Positions 1-12,999 of a stretch of DNA of 36,650 bases are shown in pieces. Below the pieces are notes generated by a model. That model saw only the letters and a list, made by a program, of their open reading frames with translations, was not told where the DNA came from and made no database searches. Each line of letters opens with the position of its first letter. Positions within the stretch are counted from its first letter, which is position 1. A program made the translations under genes and the position numbers. Source of the DNA: Variovorax sp. YR752 (GTDB lineage Bacteria > Pseudomonadota > Gammaproteobacteria > Burkholderiales > Burkholderiaceae_C); the NCBI GenBank assembly GCA_945860785.1, contig CAMATD010000020.1, positions 1 to 36,650 on the forward strand, in the 5' to 3' direction.

Positions 1-485
1 GCCAAGCCCATGGTGTTGTAGTTGGGCAGCGCGCGCTCGGCACCCAGGTAGGTCAGCGTGAGCAGGGCCGACTTGTCGTTGAGGTAGGGCAGGGCCGACT
101 TGGCCATGGCCGGGAAGCTGTAGGCGCTGATGTCGTGCGCGATCTTGAAGCCTTCGCGCGAGAGGCCTTCGAGGAAGTCGCCCGCAATGGCTTCGCGCGG
201 AGCAAAGCCGATGCTGTGCACGAAGCCGTCGAAGGTGGGCCAGGTCTGGGCCAGGTCGGCGAAGAGCTTGTCGATCTGCGCGTCGTCGCCCACGTCGCAA
301 TCAAAAATCAGCTTGGAGCCAAAGTCTGCGGCATATTCGGTGATACGGTCCTTGAACCGCTCGCCGACATAACTGAAGGCGAGTTCGGCGCCCTGTTCGT
401 GACAGGCCTTGGCAATGCCATATGCGATCGAGCGATTGCTCAACACACCGGTGATCAACAGTTTTTTGCCGGAAAGAAAGCCCAT
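1..485 (-). CDS. fabI: Enoyl-[acyl-carrier-protein] reductase (NADH), N-terminal part
   Basis: FabI performs the last reduction of each fatty-acid elongation cycle, turning trans-2-enoyl-ACP into acyl-ACP with NADH in the cytoplasm. The 161 codons present show the atypical short-chain-dehydrogenase nucleotide site ([13 protein letters not shown], residues 13-25), the CDV motif that contacts adenine, HSIGFAPR, and [16 protein letters not shown], which holds Tyr146 and catalytic Tyr156. The active-site lysine expected at 163 lies just beyond the left edge, so the gene is cut by the window and is not broken. The ATG at 485-483 gives exact register with E. coli numbering and has AAGG upstream. 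It is divergent from yejA, whose start is only 37 bp away, so the two share a very short promoter region. Confidence in family and start is high. Confidence 0.97.
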   Translation of the reverse strand, partial: MGFLSGKKLLITGVLSNRSIAYGIAKACHEQGAELAFSYVGERFKDRITEYAADFGSKLIFDCDVGDDAQIDKLFADLAQTWPTFDGFVHSIGFAPREAIAGDFLEGLSREGFKIAHDISAYSFPAMAKSALPYLNDKSALLTLTYLGAERALPNYNTMGL

Positions 486-522
486 GAAGTTGCCTTGTGA
501 AAATCTTGGGCAGAATTCTCGC

Positions 523-2332
523 ATGCGGTTTCTCCGGGTCTGGTGGTTGTTGGTGTGTGCGGTTCCCGCGTGGGCCGCGCATGGATATGCACTCTGGGAC
601 GATCTGAAGTACGCCCCCGGCTTTACCGCCTTCGACTACGTCAACCCCGATGCGCTCAAGGGCGGCGAGCTGCGCCTCGTCAGCAACCTGCGCGTTTCCA
701 CCTTCGACAAGTACAACCCGTTCAGCATCAAGGGCACGGCGCCGGCCTACCTCGACAGCCTGTTGTTCGAGTCGCTGCTGACCGGCTCGATGGACGAAAC
801 CGCCTCGGGCTACGGCCTGCTGGCCGAAGACGTGACGGTTGCGCCCGACCGCCTGAGCGTCACCTTCCGGCTGCGGCCCGAGGCCCGCTTCCACAACGGC
901 ATGCCGGTGGAAGCGGCCGATGTGAAGCACAGCTACGACACGCTGATCGGCCCCTTCGCCTCGCCGGGCTACAAGACGCTGCTGCAGGAGGTCGATGGTG
1001 CCGACGTGATCGATGCGCGCACCATCCGCTTTCGCTTCAAGACGCCGAACCGCGAACTGCCGCTCACCGTCGGCGGCCTGCCGGTCTTCAGCCGCGCCTG
1101 GGGCGTGGAGAACGGCAAGGCCAAGCCCTTCGACCAGGTGGTGATGGACATCCCCATCGGCAGTGGCGCCTACAGGATCGGGCCGGTGCGCTTCGGCAAG
1201 GACATCACCTACGTGCGCGATCCCAACTACTGGGGCCGCAACCTGGCGGTGAACCGCGGAAGCCAGAACTTCGATCGCATCACTGTCAAGATCTACAAGG
1301 ACAACACGGCCCGCCTCGAGGCGCTGAAGGCCGGCGAGTTCGACATGATGAGCTTCTACTCGGCGGGCGACTGGGCGCGCCGGGTGAACGGCAAGCGCTT
1401 CGACACGGGCGAGCTCATCAAGCGCGAGTTCCAGCACAAGAAGCCCGCGGGCTTCCAGAGCTACGTGCTGAACAGCCGCCGCGACAAGCTCAAGGACCCG
1501 CGCGTGCGCGAGGCACTCGGGCTGGCGCTGGACTACGAGTGGATGAACCGCCAGATGTTCTACGGCGGCTATCCGCGCGTGAGGGACCTGTTCGGCAACA
1601 CCGATTGCGAGGCGACAGGTCTGCCATCGGCCGAAGAAAAAGCGCTGCTCGAACGCTGGCGCGGCAAGATTCCCGACGCGAGCTTTGGCCCCATGAGCGT
1701 GCCGCCCACCACCGAGGGGCCGGGCCAGTCGCTGCGCAACAACCTGCGCCGCGCGCGCGGCCTGTTGAAAGAAGCCGGCTGGGAGTACCGCGATGGTGCC
1801 TTGCGCAACGCCAAGGGCGAGGCGATGACGCTCGGAATACCTCGACAGCAAGGAGGGCGGGGTGCGCACGGTGTCGCCCTGGGTGCGCAACCTCGAGAAG
1901 CTCGGCATCACGCTGAATTTCGCCACGGTCGATTTCGCGCTCTACCAGGAGCGGCTCGACAGGTTCGAGTTCGACATCACCACCATCAATTTCCCCGGCA
2001 CCAACAATCCAGGCCAGCAACTGCTCGAGATCTTCGGCAGCAAGGCGGCCAAGACGGAGAGTTCGGGCAACTACATGGGCGTGTCCACCCCGGCGGTCGA
2101 TGCGCTGCTCAAGGGCATCGTCGATGCCGATACCAAGGCCGAGCTGCTGCCCGCATGCCGGGCGCTCGACCGGGTCATCATGCACAGCCACTACCTGATT
2201 CCCCAATGGACGCTGAGCTCGCACCGTGTCGTCTACGATGACTGGCGCCTGGCGTTCAAGGACCCGATGCCGCCCTATGCCAGCGCCGAAGGCTGGATCA
2301 TGGACACCTCGCCGAAGCCCGCCAAGCCATAG
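523..2332 (+). pseudogene. yejA: Peptide ABC transporter substrate-binding protein (YejA type), frameshifted
   Basis: This is a periplasmic solute-binding protein of family 5 that delivers oligopeptides (in E. coli, microcin C) to the YejBEF importer. The ATG at 523 is preferred over the one at 484 because it begins directly with a signal peptide ([21 protein letters not shown]) followed by the YejA-typical [13 protein letters not shown]. The protein reads normally to about codon 437, then the frame shifts. Removing one G from the GG at 1834-1835 restores LEYLDSKEGGVRTVSPWVRN and a C-terminus ending at 2332. The corrected length would be 602 residues, close to the 604 of E. coli YejA. As written, the last quarter of the protein is lost. 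No slippery heptamer is visible, so I read this as a mutation or a sequencing error and not as programmed frameshifting. It is first in the yejABEF operon. Confidence 0.9.
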
Positions 2333-2350
2333 AAGAGAAGGAATCCGGCC

Positions 2351-3390
2351 ATGCTCTCCTATGTCCTCAAGCGACTGCTGCTGTTCATCCCCACGCTGCT
2401 GGGCGTGCTGCTGGTCACCTTCCTCGTCATCCAGTTCGTGCCTGGCGGGCCGGTGGAGCGATACTTGGTCGAGGCAAAGTCCGCGGGTGTCGGCGGCGGT
2501 GGTGGCGGCTTCGAGTCGGGCGGTGGCTCCTACCGGGGCAATCAGGGTGTCGATCCCAAGCGGGTGGAGCAGATCAAGGCGCTCTACGGCTTCGACAAGC
2601 CGCCGCACGAGCGCCTCTGGCAGATGCTCGGCCAGTTCGCGCGCTTCGATCTCGGCAAGAGCTTCTTCCAGAACAAGGACGTGTGGACGCTGATCCTCGA
2701 GAAGCTGCCGGTGTCGATCAGCCTAGGCCTCTGGACCTTCTTCATCAGCTACGGCGTCGCGGTGCCGCTGGGTGTGGCCAAGGCGGTGCGCGCCGGGTCT
2801 CGCTTCGACCTGGTCACCACGCTGATCGTGCTGATCGGCTATGCGATTCCGGGTTTCGTGCTCGGCGTGGCGCTGCTCGTGATCTTCGGCGGCCAATTGC
2901 AGTGGTTCCCGCTGCGCGGATTGACGTCGTCCAACTGGGATGAATTGAGCTGGGGCGCGCGCATCGTCGATTACCTCTGGCACATCACGCTGCCGGTCAC
3001 GGCCATGGTGCTCGGCAGCTTCGCGGTGACAGCCATGCTCACCAAGAACGCGTTTCTCGAAGAGATCCGCAAGCAGTACGTGCTGACCGCGCGCGCCAAG
3101 GGACTGGGCGAGCGGCAGGTGCTCTGGAAGCATGTGTTCCGCAATGCGCTCATTCCCATCATCACGGGGCTGCCGGCGGCCTTCATCGGCTCCTTCTTTG
3201 CGGGCTCGCTGCTGACGAGACCTTGTTCTCGCTCGACGGGCTGGGCCTCCTGGGCTACGAGAGCGTGATCCGGCGCGACTACCCGGTCGTGCTGGGAACG
3301 CTCTACATCTTCACGCTGATCGGCCTGGTGACCAAGCTGATCTCCGATCTCTGCTACGTCTGGGTGGACCCGCGTGTCAAATTCGATTGA
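2351..3390 (+). pseudogene. yejB: Peptide ABC transporter permease (YejB type), frameshifted near its end
   Basis: This is an inner-membrane permease of the DppB/OppB class. The start ATG at 2351 follows GAAGGA and a hydrophobic first helix (LKRLLLFIPTLLGVLLVTF). A glycine-rich loop (GVGGGGGGFESGGG, about residues 45-58) sits in the periplasmic region, and the EAA-type coupling loop is present ([21 protein letters not shown]). The frame breaks near 3215: CTGCTGACGAGACC appears to have lost one base from CTGCTGATCGAGACC. Restoring it gives [18 protein letters not shown] and a stop at 3388-3390, for about 346 residues, a normal length. As written the last transmembrane segment is replaced by a short false tail. 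It sits 18 bp after yejA and 7 bp before yejE, in one operon. Confidence 0.9.
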
Positions 3391-3397
3391 GGGAACG

Positions 3398-4436
3398 ATG
3401 CCGGCCGATGCGGAGAAGGGCGCGCCCGCCGCGGCGGCCCACGTCCACGTCTCGCCCGGGCGCCGCGCCTGGCTGCGCTTCAAGCGCGACCGGCTCGGCT
3501 ACTGGAGCCTAGTGGTCTTCACGACCCTGGTGGTGCTGAGCCTGTTCGCCGAGGTGCTGTCGACCGACAAGCCGCTGGTCCTGCGCTACGAAGCGCCACA
3601 CCTATTTCCCGGTGCTGCGCGACTACTCCGAAAAAACTTTCGGCGGCGATTTCGAAACGCCCGCCGACTACCTCGACCCCTTCATCCGCGACCGCATCAC
3701 CGCCGGCGACAACTGGGCGATCTTCGCGCCCAACACCTACGGCTCGAAAACGCTCAACTACTTTGCCAAGGCGCCGAGCCCGGCCGCGCCCTCGGCCGAC
3801 AACTGGCTCGGCACCGACGACCGCGGCCGCGACCTGCTGGCCCAGCTGATCTACGGCTTTCGCGTGAGCGTGCTGTGCGCGCTGGCACTGACGGCCATCG
3901 GCACGGTGCTGGGCATTGCCTCCGGTGCGGTGCAGGGCTACTTCGCGGGGCGGATCGACCTGGCCTTCCAGCGCTTCATCGAGATCTGGGGCTCCATGCC
4001 GGAGCTCTACCTGCTCATCATCTTCAGTGCCATCTTCAAGCCGAGCGTGACGCTGCTGCTAATCCTGCTGAGCCTGTTCGGCTGGATGGCCCTGTCCGAC
4101 TACGTGCGCGCCGAGTTCCTGCGCAACCGGCAGATGGACTACGTGCGCGCGGCCCGCGCCCTGGGCGTGAGCAACCTGCAGATCATGTGGCGCCACATCC
4201 TGCCGTTCCGCATGAGCGCGGCCATCCTGACGCTCACCTCGCTCGACTTTCTGGGCCTCGGGGTGCCGGCGGGCACACCGTCGCTCGGCGAATTGCTGAA
4301 CCAGGGCAAATCGAACATCGACGCCTGGTGGATCTCGATTTCCACCTTCGGCGTGCTGGTCGTCACGCTGATGCTGCTGACCTTCATGGGCGACGCGCTG
4401 CGCGATGCGCTCGATCCGCGGAAGGCCGACAAGTGA
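3398..4436 (+). pseudogene. yejE: Peptide ABC transporter permease (YejE type), frameshifted near the start
   Basis: This is the second inner-membrane permease of the Yej importer (DppC/OppC class). I chose the ATG at 3398, preceded by GAGGGA. The first 65 codons give a cytoplasmic N-terminus and one helix (GYWSLVVFTTLVVLSLFAEVL). Around 3592-3597 (GAAGCGCCACACC) one extra base shifts the frame. The correct frame then continues as HTYFPVLRDYSEKTFGGDF through the EAA loop (ARALGVSNLQIMWRHILPF) to 4436. The corrected length is 345 residues. A re-start at an internal ATG (3612) would lack the first helix. The stop codon overlaps the yejF start in GTGA, implying translational coupling. Confidence 0.9.
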
Positions 4437-6073
4437 ACGACACGACAACAACAACGAATCAGCCTTTGGTCGACGTGAAGGGCCTGCGCGTCGCGTTCAG
4501 CGGCAAGGAGGTCGTGCACGGCATCGACTTCCAGATCGCCGAGGGTGAAAAGCTGGCGCTCGTCGGCGAGTCGGGCTCGGGCAAGACCGTCACGGCGCTG
4601 TCGCTGCTGCGCCTGGTGCAGAACGCCGACCTCGCCGGCGTGGCCAGACTCTTCGGGCCGGAACGCTCGCAGAACACGCGCGACCTGCTGTCGATTCCGG
4701 AACGGGAACTGCGCGGCATTCGCGGCAAGGAGATCGCGATGATCTTCCAGGAGCCGATGACCGCCCTCAACGCGCTCTACACCGTGGGTGACCAGATCGC
4801 CGAGGTGCTCGAATTGCACGAGGGGCTCTCGGCCCGCGCCGCGCAGGCGGCAGCCGTCCAGTTGCTGGCCGACACCGGCATCCCCGAGCCGGCGCGGCGG
4901 GCGAGGGCGTTTCCGCACCAGCTCTCGGGTGGCCAGCGTCAGCGCGCCATGATCGCCATGGCGCTCGCCTGCAAGCCGCGACTGCTGCTGGCCGACGAGC
5001 CGACCACCGCGCTCGATGTTACGGTGCGCGCGCAAATCCTCGAACTGCTGGCCGAGCTGCAACGCAAGTACGGCATGGCCGTGCTGCTGATCATGCACGA
5101 TCTGAACCTGGTGCGCCACTTTGCCGACCGGGTGGCGGTGATGGAGAACGGCTACATCGTCGAGCATGGCGCGGTGGCGACCGTGTTCGATGCGCCGCAG
5201 CACGCCTACACCCGCAAGCTGATCGACAGCCACCCGGAGCGCGACGTTGCGGCGGTGGCCGCCCGGCCCGATGCCGCGCCGGTGCTCGAAGCCAGCGCCT
5301 TGCGGGTGAGCTATCCGATCTCGAAGCCCGGCTTTGCCGGTTGGTTCCGCAAGGGCGAGTTCGTCGCGGTGCAGGGCGCCGATTTCCGCATCGTGCCGGG
5401 CGAAACGCTGGGCGTGGTCGGCGAATCGGGTTCGGGCAAATCGACGCTGGCGCTCGCGGCGCTCGGGCTGCTGAAGCATCGGGGCATGCTGAAGGTGGAC
5501 GGCAAGGGCTGGGCGGTCGGCCGCGCCTCGGACCTGGCGCTGCGCCGCACGATGCAGGTGGTGTTCCAGGACCCGTTCTCCTCGCTCTCGCCGCGCATGA
5601 CGGTCGAGCAGATCGTGGGCGAAGGGCTGCGCGTCCACGCGCCGGAACTGGACACCGCAGCGCGCCGGGCCCGCGCGCTCACGGCGTTGGTCGATGTGGG
5701 GCTGACCGAGGTGCAGTTTCCGTCGCTGCTCGACCGCTATCCGCACGAGTTCTCGGGCGGCCCGCGCCAGCGACTGGCGATCGCCCGGGCGCTGATCGTC
5801 GATCCGCAGCTGCTGGTGCTCGTCGAGCCCACCAGCGCGCTCGACGTGACGATCCAGAAGCAGGTGCTGGGTCTTCTGCAGCGCCTGCAGCGGGAGCGAG
5901 GCCTGAGCTACCTGCTGATCACGCACGACGTCGAGGTGATCCGCGCCATGGCGCACCAGGTCATCGTGATGAAGGACGGGGCGATTCTCGAAACCGGCCC
6001 CGTCGAGCGCGTGCTCGACGCGCCCGAGCATCCCTACACACAAAAACTGGTGGCTGCTGCGCTGCTGGAATAA
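4433..6073 (+). CDS. yejF: Peptide ABC transporter ATPase with two nucleotide-binding domains (YejF type), NBD2 motifs altered
   Basis: This is the cytoplasmic ATPase that powers the YejBE permease, with two fused ABC domains in 546 codons (E. coli YejF is 529). The GTG start at 4433 overlaps the yejE stop. NBD1 is complete: Walker A GESGSGKT, signature LSGGQRQR, Walker [13 protein letters not shown], and the H-loop in [11 protein letters not shown]2 keeps Walker A (GESGSGKS) and its H-loop (LLITHDVEV) but has FSGGPRQR, where the signature glutamine is proline at residue 444, and [12 protein letters not shown], where the magnesium-contacting Walker B aspartate is valine at residue 464. Each could come from one base change (CAG to CCG, GAC to GTC). 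The frame is open, but NBD2 is unlikely to hydrolyse ATP. This matches the damage in the other three genes of the operon. Confidence 0.92.
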   Translation: MNDTTTTTNQPLVDVKGLRVAFSGKEVVHGIDFQIAEGEKLALVGESGSGKTVTALSLLRLVQNADLAGVARLFGPERSQNTRDLLSIPERELRGIRGKEIAMIFQEPMTALNALYTVGDQIAEVLELHEGLSARAAQAAAVQLLADTGIPEPARRARAFPHQLSGGQRQRAMIAMALACKPRLLLADEPTTALDVTVRAQILELLAELQRKYGMAVLLIMHDLNLVRHFADRVAVMENGYIVEHGAVATVFDAPQHAYTRKLIDSHPERDVAAVAARPDAAPVLEASALRVSYPISKPGFAGWFRKGEFVAVQGADFRIVPGETLGVVGESGSGKSTLALAALGLLKHRGMLKVDGKGWAVGRASDLALRRTMQVVFQDPFSSLSPRMTVEQIVGEGLRVHAPELDTAARRARALTALVDVGLTEVQFPSLLDRYPHEFSGGPRQRLAIARALIVDPQLLVLVEPTSALDVTIQKQVLGLLQRLQRERGLSYLLITHDVEVIRAMAHQVIVMKDGAILETGPVERVLDAPEHPYTQKLVAAALLE

Positions 6074-6090
6074 AACGGAGACTCGAAGAA

Positions 6091-7273
6091 ATGTCGGGAA
6101 ACGGACACGACCGGCGGGGAGCCTGGCGTGCGGCGCTGGCCTGCATGGTCACGCTGGCGGTGGCAATGGGCCTCGGGCGCTTCGCCTTCACGCCCATGCT
6201 GCCCATCATGCTGCACGAGGGGAAGCTCGAGCTGGCTGCGGGCGGCGTGCTGGCCTCGCTCAACTACCTGGGCTACTTCGTCGGGGCTGTCAGCTGCGCG
6301 GCCATCGGGATCAAGGCATCGAGCATGGTCCGGGGCGGGTTGGTCGCCACCGCTGCGTTGCTTGTCGGCATGGGCCTGCTCCACAGCTTCACGGGCTGGG
6401 GCATCCTGCGTGCGGCCGCCAGTGTGATAAGCGCATGGGTCTTCGTGTTCGCATCGGGCTGGGGCCTGCGGCGGCTGGCCGAAACGAATTCGCCGATGCT
6501 GGCCGGGGTGATCTACACCGGGCCTGGTATCGGTATCGCGATGACCGGGCTGCTGGGCGGTGCCCTGGGCCGCTGGGGTTCGGAGGTGGGTTGGATCGGC
6601 CTGGGCCTGCTGGCCGTGGTGCTCATCGCGGTGATTTGGCGGGTGTTCGACGATGGCGAATCGGCGTCGGTCGGCGGTGGCACCTCTGCGGCACCCACGG
6701 CGGCAAACGGCGTTGCGGCGTCCGGGTCGGCGCGCAGCGATGCGATCTGGCTGGTCGCGCTCTACGGCCTCGCTGGATTCGGCTACATCATCACGGCCAC
6801 CTTTCTACCGGTGATCGCGCGGCCAGGCGCTGCCGGGCTCGTTCTGGCCCGACTTCTTCTGGCCGCTGTTCGGGGTGGCCATCATTCCGGGCGCGTTGAT
6901 CGGCGCTCGCGCCCCGACCCATTGGGACAACCGGCTGCTGTTGGCGGCCGCCTACGCGCTGCAGGCGCTCGGCGTGGTGCTGTCGGTGGCGTGGCCCACC
7001 ATCGTCGGCTTTGCGCTCGGCAGTCTGCTGCTCGGCATGCCGTTCACCACCATCACGCTTTTCGCCATGCGGGAGGCGCGCCGACTGCGCGGAAATGCCG
7101 CGGCGGGGCTGAGCGGCTATGCGACGGCGTCCTATGGGGTGGGGCAGATCATCGGGCCACTGTTCGCCGCGCCGCTGGCCCAGCGCACGGGCTCTTTCGA
7201 GCAGTCGCTGATGGTCGCGGCGGTGCTGTTTGCGGTGGTCTGGTCGAAATCTCGTCGTTCCGTGGCAGTCTGA
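6091..7273 (+). pseudogene. MFS transporter, YbfB/YjiJ family, frameshifted
   Basis: This is a major facilitator transporter of about 12 helices; the substrate is unknown. The N-terminus (residues 12-30, TLAVAMGLGRFAFTPMLPI) is the hallmark of the YbfB/YjiJ group. The ATG at 6091 is preceded by ACGGAG and lies 17 bp after yejF, so it may be co-transcribed with the yej genes. The first half is clean to FLPVIAR. One extra C in the CC at 6823-6824 then shifts the frame, and the correct reading resumes as QALPGSFWPDFFWPLFGVA and ends at the TGA at 7271-7273. The corrected length is 393 residues, normal for the family. As written, the C-terminal half is lost. Confidence 0.85.
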
Positions 7274-7286
7274 GCGGCAATGGCCC

Positions 7287-7314
7287 TTCATTTATTACAC
7301 GAATAGCATATAAT
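7287..7314 (+). promoter_or_regulatory. Predicted promoter of the rimP-nusA-infB operon
   Basis: A perfect TATAAT lies at 7309-7314 in an unusually AT-rich patch. The best -35 is weak (TTCATT, 7287-7292, 16-bp spacer). The predicted start, near 7321, is only about ten bases before the terminator-like hairpin at 7331-7361, and the first gene starts 150 bp downstream. The -10 is read directly; promoter activity is inferred. Confidence 0.55.
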
Positions 7315-7330
7315 TCAAAGCTCATGACCA

Positions 7331-7361
7331 AACGGACGGGTACCAACCGCCCGTTTTTTTT
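7331..7361 (+). terminator. Intrinsic terminator / attenuator in the rimP-nusA leader
   Basis: AACGGACGG (7331-7339) pairs with CCGCCCGTT (7347-7355), with one A-C mismatch, around a 7-base loop. A run of eight T (7354-7361) follows. The flanks GACCAAA (7326-7332) and TTTGGTC (7359-7365) are also complementary, so a longer alternative hairpin can form. It could end transcription from the MFS/yej side, but because it lies downstream of the TATAAT at 7309 it would also attenuate the nusA operon. NusA feedback on its own leader is known in E. coli; here it is inferred. Confidence 0.7.
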
Positions 7362-7470
7362 GGTCTATGCATTCTTGATCATTCGTTACGTTCACTGAGA
7401 TTGGGACATCCGTGGTGGGTGGATATCGCGAACTCGGTGAATTCGGTATTTAAAAGGCGCTTTCGAACAC

Positions 7471-8118
7471 GTGGCATTGCAGCAAACAGTGGAACAAACC
7501 GTGGCCGGTCTCGGCTACGACCTGGTGGAGGTCGAACGTACGGCCGGGGGACTGCTGCGCGTGACGATTGATTTGCCTTGGACGGCCCCCACCTCCGAAG
7601 CTGTGGCTGCCGGTGTGCCAGAGCCCTTCGTGACGGTCGAAGACTGCGAGAAGGTGACGCGGCAGTTGCAGTTTGCGCTGGAGGTCGACAACGTCGAATA
7701 CAAGCGGCTCGAGGTGTCCTCGCCGGGTATCGACAGGCCGTTGCGCAATGAGCAGGATTTCGGGCGTTTCGTGGGTCATGTGATCGACCTCACGCTCAAG
7801 GCGTCCATGGGCGCGGCGGCGGCGGGCCAGGTGTCGGCCACCCGCAAGAAATTTCGCGGCACGCTGGAGCGTGCTGAAAAGGCAGAAGGGGCCGTAGGCG
7901 CCCCGGGCTGGCAAATCGTCTGGAGCGATGCGCCCGAGCCGAAGCCGGGTCAAAAAGTGAGGAAGAAGCGCGCGCCTGCACCGTTGCATGCGCTGGGCTT
8001 CGTGCTGGACGAGCTGCGCGATGCGCGGCTCGCACCGATTGTGGATTTCAAGGGTCGCAAGGCCAAAACCCAACAGGGTTTTTCGGATATTGACGACGGA
8101 ACGAATGTTCCGGACTGA
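7471..8118 (+). CDS. rimP: Ribosome maturation factor RimP
   Basis: RimP is needed for maturation of the 30S ribosomal subunit. The N-terminal alpha/beta domain (residues 1-85) includes LGYDLVEVE and LEVSSPGIDRPL, the most conserved RimP stretch. The C-terminal SH3-like domain is expanded by a charged, alanine-rich insert (about residues 110-170), so the protein is 215 residues against about 150 in E. coli, as is common in Comamonadaceae. The GTG start at 7471 is the only start that keeps the N-terminal domain. It has only a weak AAAAGG 12 bases upstream, and the frame is closed by TGA at 7438-7440. It is the first gene of the rimP-nusA-infB-rbfA-truB-typA run, 16 bp before nusA. Confidence 0.95.
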   Translation: MALQQTVEQTVAGLGYDLVEVERTAGGLLRVTIDLPWTAPTSEAVAAGVPEPFVTVEDCEKVTRQLQFALEVDNVEYKRLEVSSPGIDRPLRNEQDFGRFVGHVIDLTLKASMGAAAAGQVSATRKKFRGTLERAEKAEGAVGAPGWQIVWSDAPEPKPGQKVRKKRAPAPLHALGFVLDELRDARLAPIVDFKGRKAKTQQGFSDIDDGTNVPD

Positions 8119-8134
8119 CTAGAGGAGTGGTGGC

Positions 8135-9619
8135 ATGAATCGCGAAATGTTGATGTTGGTGGATGCGATCTCGCGCGAGAAGAACGTCGAACGTGACGTC
8201 GTCTTCGGCGCGGTCGAATCCGCACTGGCGCAAGCCACCAAGAAGCTCCATCAGGGCGACGTGGACATCCGCGTCGCCGTTGACCGCGACAGCGGCGACT
8301 ACGAAACCTTCCGCCGCTGGCACGTCGTTCCCGACGAGGCCGGCCTGCAGCTGCCCGACCAGGAAATCCTCCTGTTCGAGGCCAAGGAAGAAATGTCGGA
8401 CATCGAAGTCGGCGAGTACATCGAAGAAGCGGTGGACTCGGTGCCGATCGGCCGCATCGGCGCGATGGCTGCCAAGCAGGTCATCCTGCAGAAGATCCGT
8501 GACGCCGAGCGCGAGATGCTGCTCAACGACTTCATGTCGCGCGGCGACAAGATCTTCGTGGGCACCGTCAAGCGCCTGGACAAGGGCGACATCATCGTCG
8601 AGGCCGGCCGCGTCGAAGGGCGCCTGCGCCGCAGCGAGATGATCGCCAAGGAAAACCTGCGCAACGGCGACCGCGTGCGGGCCATGATCATGGAGGTCGA
8701 CCTGACGCTGCGCGGCGCGCCGATCATCCTGTCGCGCTCGGCACCCGAGTTCATGATCGAGCTGTTCCGCCAGGAAGTGCCCGAAATCGAACAGGGCCTG
8801 CTCGAAATCAAGAGCTGCGCCCGTGACCCGGGTTCGCGCGCCAAGATCGCCGTGCTCTCGCACGACAAGCGTGTCGACCCGATCGGCACCTGCGTCGGCG
8901 TGCGCGGCACCCGCGTCAACGCCGTCACGAACGAACTCGCCGGCGAGCGCGTCGACATCGTGCTGTGGAGCGAAGACCCGGCCCAATTCGTGATCGGTGC
9001 CCTGGCCCCGGCGAACGTGTCGTCCATCGTGGTGGACGAAGAAAAGCACGCCATGGACGTGGTGGTCGACGAGGAAAACCTCGCCATCGCCATCGGCCGC
9101 GGCGGCCAGAACGTGCGCCTGGCTTCTGACCTGACCGGTTGGAAGATCAACATCATGGACGCCAACGAGTCGGCCCAGAAGCAGGCGACCGAAACGGACG
9201 CAAGCCGCAAGCTCTTCATGGAAAAGCTCGATGTCGACGAGGAAATCGCCGACATCCTGATCTCCGAAGGCTTCAACAGCCTCGAGGAAGTCGCCTATGT
9301 GCCGATTTCCGAAATGCTCGAGATCGAAGCTTTCGACGAAGACACCATCAATGAGCTGCGCACGCGTGCCAAGGATGCGCTGCTGACCATGGAAATCGCC
9401 AAGGAAGAGGGCGTCGAGACCGTCTCGCAGAATCTGCGCGACCTCGAAGGCCTGGACCCCGAACTGATTCCCAAGCTGGCCGAAGCGGGTGTGAACACCC
9501 GTGACGACCTCGCCGACCTCGCGGTCGATGAACTCACCGAGATCACCGGCCACAGCGCCGATGACGCCAAAGCCCTCATCTTGAAAGCCCGCGAACATTG
9601 GTTCGCCGGCCAAGAGTGA
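8135..9619 (+). CDS. nusA: Transcription termination/antitermination protein NusA
   Basis: NusA binds RNA polymerase and nascent RNA and modulates pausing, termination and antitermination. The 494-residue protein has the RNA-polymerase-binding N-domain (1-130, starting [19 protein letters not shown]), an S1 domain (about 135-200, with [19 protein letters not shown]), two KH domains (about 230-350; the [17 protein letters not shown] motif reads [18 protein letters not shown]) and two C-terminal acidic repeats (about 365-490), the layout of proteobacterial NusA. The ATG at 8135 is preceded by a good GAGGAG. The frame is intact, with infB 24 bp downstream. NusA autoregulation through leader terminators is established in E. 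coli and fits the hairpin at 7331-7361. Confidence 0.98.
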   Translation: MNREMLMLVDAISREKNVERDVVFGAVESALAQATKKLHQGDVDIRVAVDRDSGDYETFRRWHVVPDEAGLQLPDQEILLFEAKEEMSDIEVGEYIEEAVDSVPIGRIGAMAAKQVILQKIRDAEREMLLNDFMSRGDKIFVGTVKRLDKGDIIVEAGRVEGRLRRSEMIAKENLRNGDRVRAMIMEVDLTLRGAPIILSRSAPEFMIELFRQEVPEIEQGLLEIKSCARDPGSRAKIAVLSHDKRVDPIGTCVGVRGTRVNAVTNELAGERVDIVLWSEDPAQFVIGALAPANVSSIVVDEEKHAMDVVVDEENLAIAIGRGGQNVRLASDLTGWKINIMDANESAQKQATETDASRKLFMEKLDVDEEIADILISEGFNSLEEVAYVPISEMLEIEAFDEDTINELRTRAKDALLTMEIAKEEGVETVSQNLRDLEGLDPELIPKLAEAGVNTRDDLADLAVDELTEITGHSADDAKALILKAREHWFAGQE

Positions 9620-9643
9620 TGGTCATGGAGGCACGAAACCAAT

Positions 9644-12604
<2,961 letters not shown>

Positions 12605-12625
12605 GCGTTCGATGCGAGAGAGTCC

Positions 12626-12997
12626 ATGCCCAAGAGAAAAGCCGCCGCCCCCAACCGCGTGTTCAAGGTTGCCGACCAGATCCAGCGGGATCTGACGGAA
12701 CTGATCGCGCGCGAGTTGAAGGACCCGCGCGTGGGAATGGTCACGATCCAGGCGGTCGAGGTCACGCCCGACTATGCGCACGCGAAGATCTTCTTCAGCA
12801 TGCTCACGGGCGACGTGACCGAGACCACCGAAGCGCTGAACCAGGCCGCAGGGTTCCTGCGCAACGGCCTGTTCAAGCGCCTTCACATCCACACCGTGCC
12901 GACGCTGCACTTCCTGTTCGACCGCACCACCGAGCGTGCGGCCGACATGAACGCGCTCATCGCGCAAGCCGTCGCTTCCCGCTCGAAAGACGACTAG
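12626..12997 (+). CDS. rbfA: Ribosome-binding factor A
   Basis: RbfA is a cold-shock-related factor that binds the 30S subunit during 16S rRNA 5'-end processing. The 123-residue protein is a single KH-like domain. [18 protein letters not shown] helix 1 appears as [20 protein letters not shown], followed by [18 protein letters not shown], the family hallmark, and [17 protein letters not shown] (here [17 protein letters not shown]). The ATG at 12626 lies 21 bp after infB, with GAGAG upstream. It sits two bases before the truB start and is clearly co-translated in the nusA operon. Intact. Confidence 0.97.
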   Translation: MPKRKAAAPNRVFKVADQIQRDLTELIARELKDPRVGMVTIQAVEVTPDYAHAKIFFSMLTGDVTETTEALNQAAGFLRNGLFKRLHIHTVPTLHFLFDRTTERAADMNALIAQAVASRSKDD

Positions 12998-12999
12998 CG

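Noticed and set aside
409..522. Extending yejA upstream to 409 or 484
   Set aside because: The upstream part overlaps fabI and would bury the signal peptide; ATG 523 opens directly with it.
1825..3600. Programmed ribosomal frameshifting in yejA, yejB and yejE
   Set aside because: None of the three break points has a slippery heptamer or a clear stimulatory hairpin, the family is not known to use frameshifting, and the shifts go in different directions.
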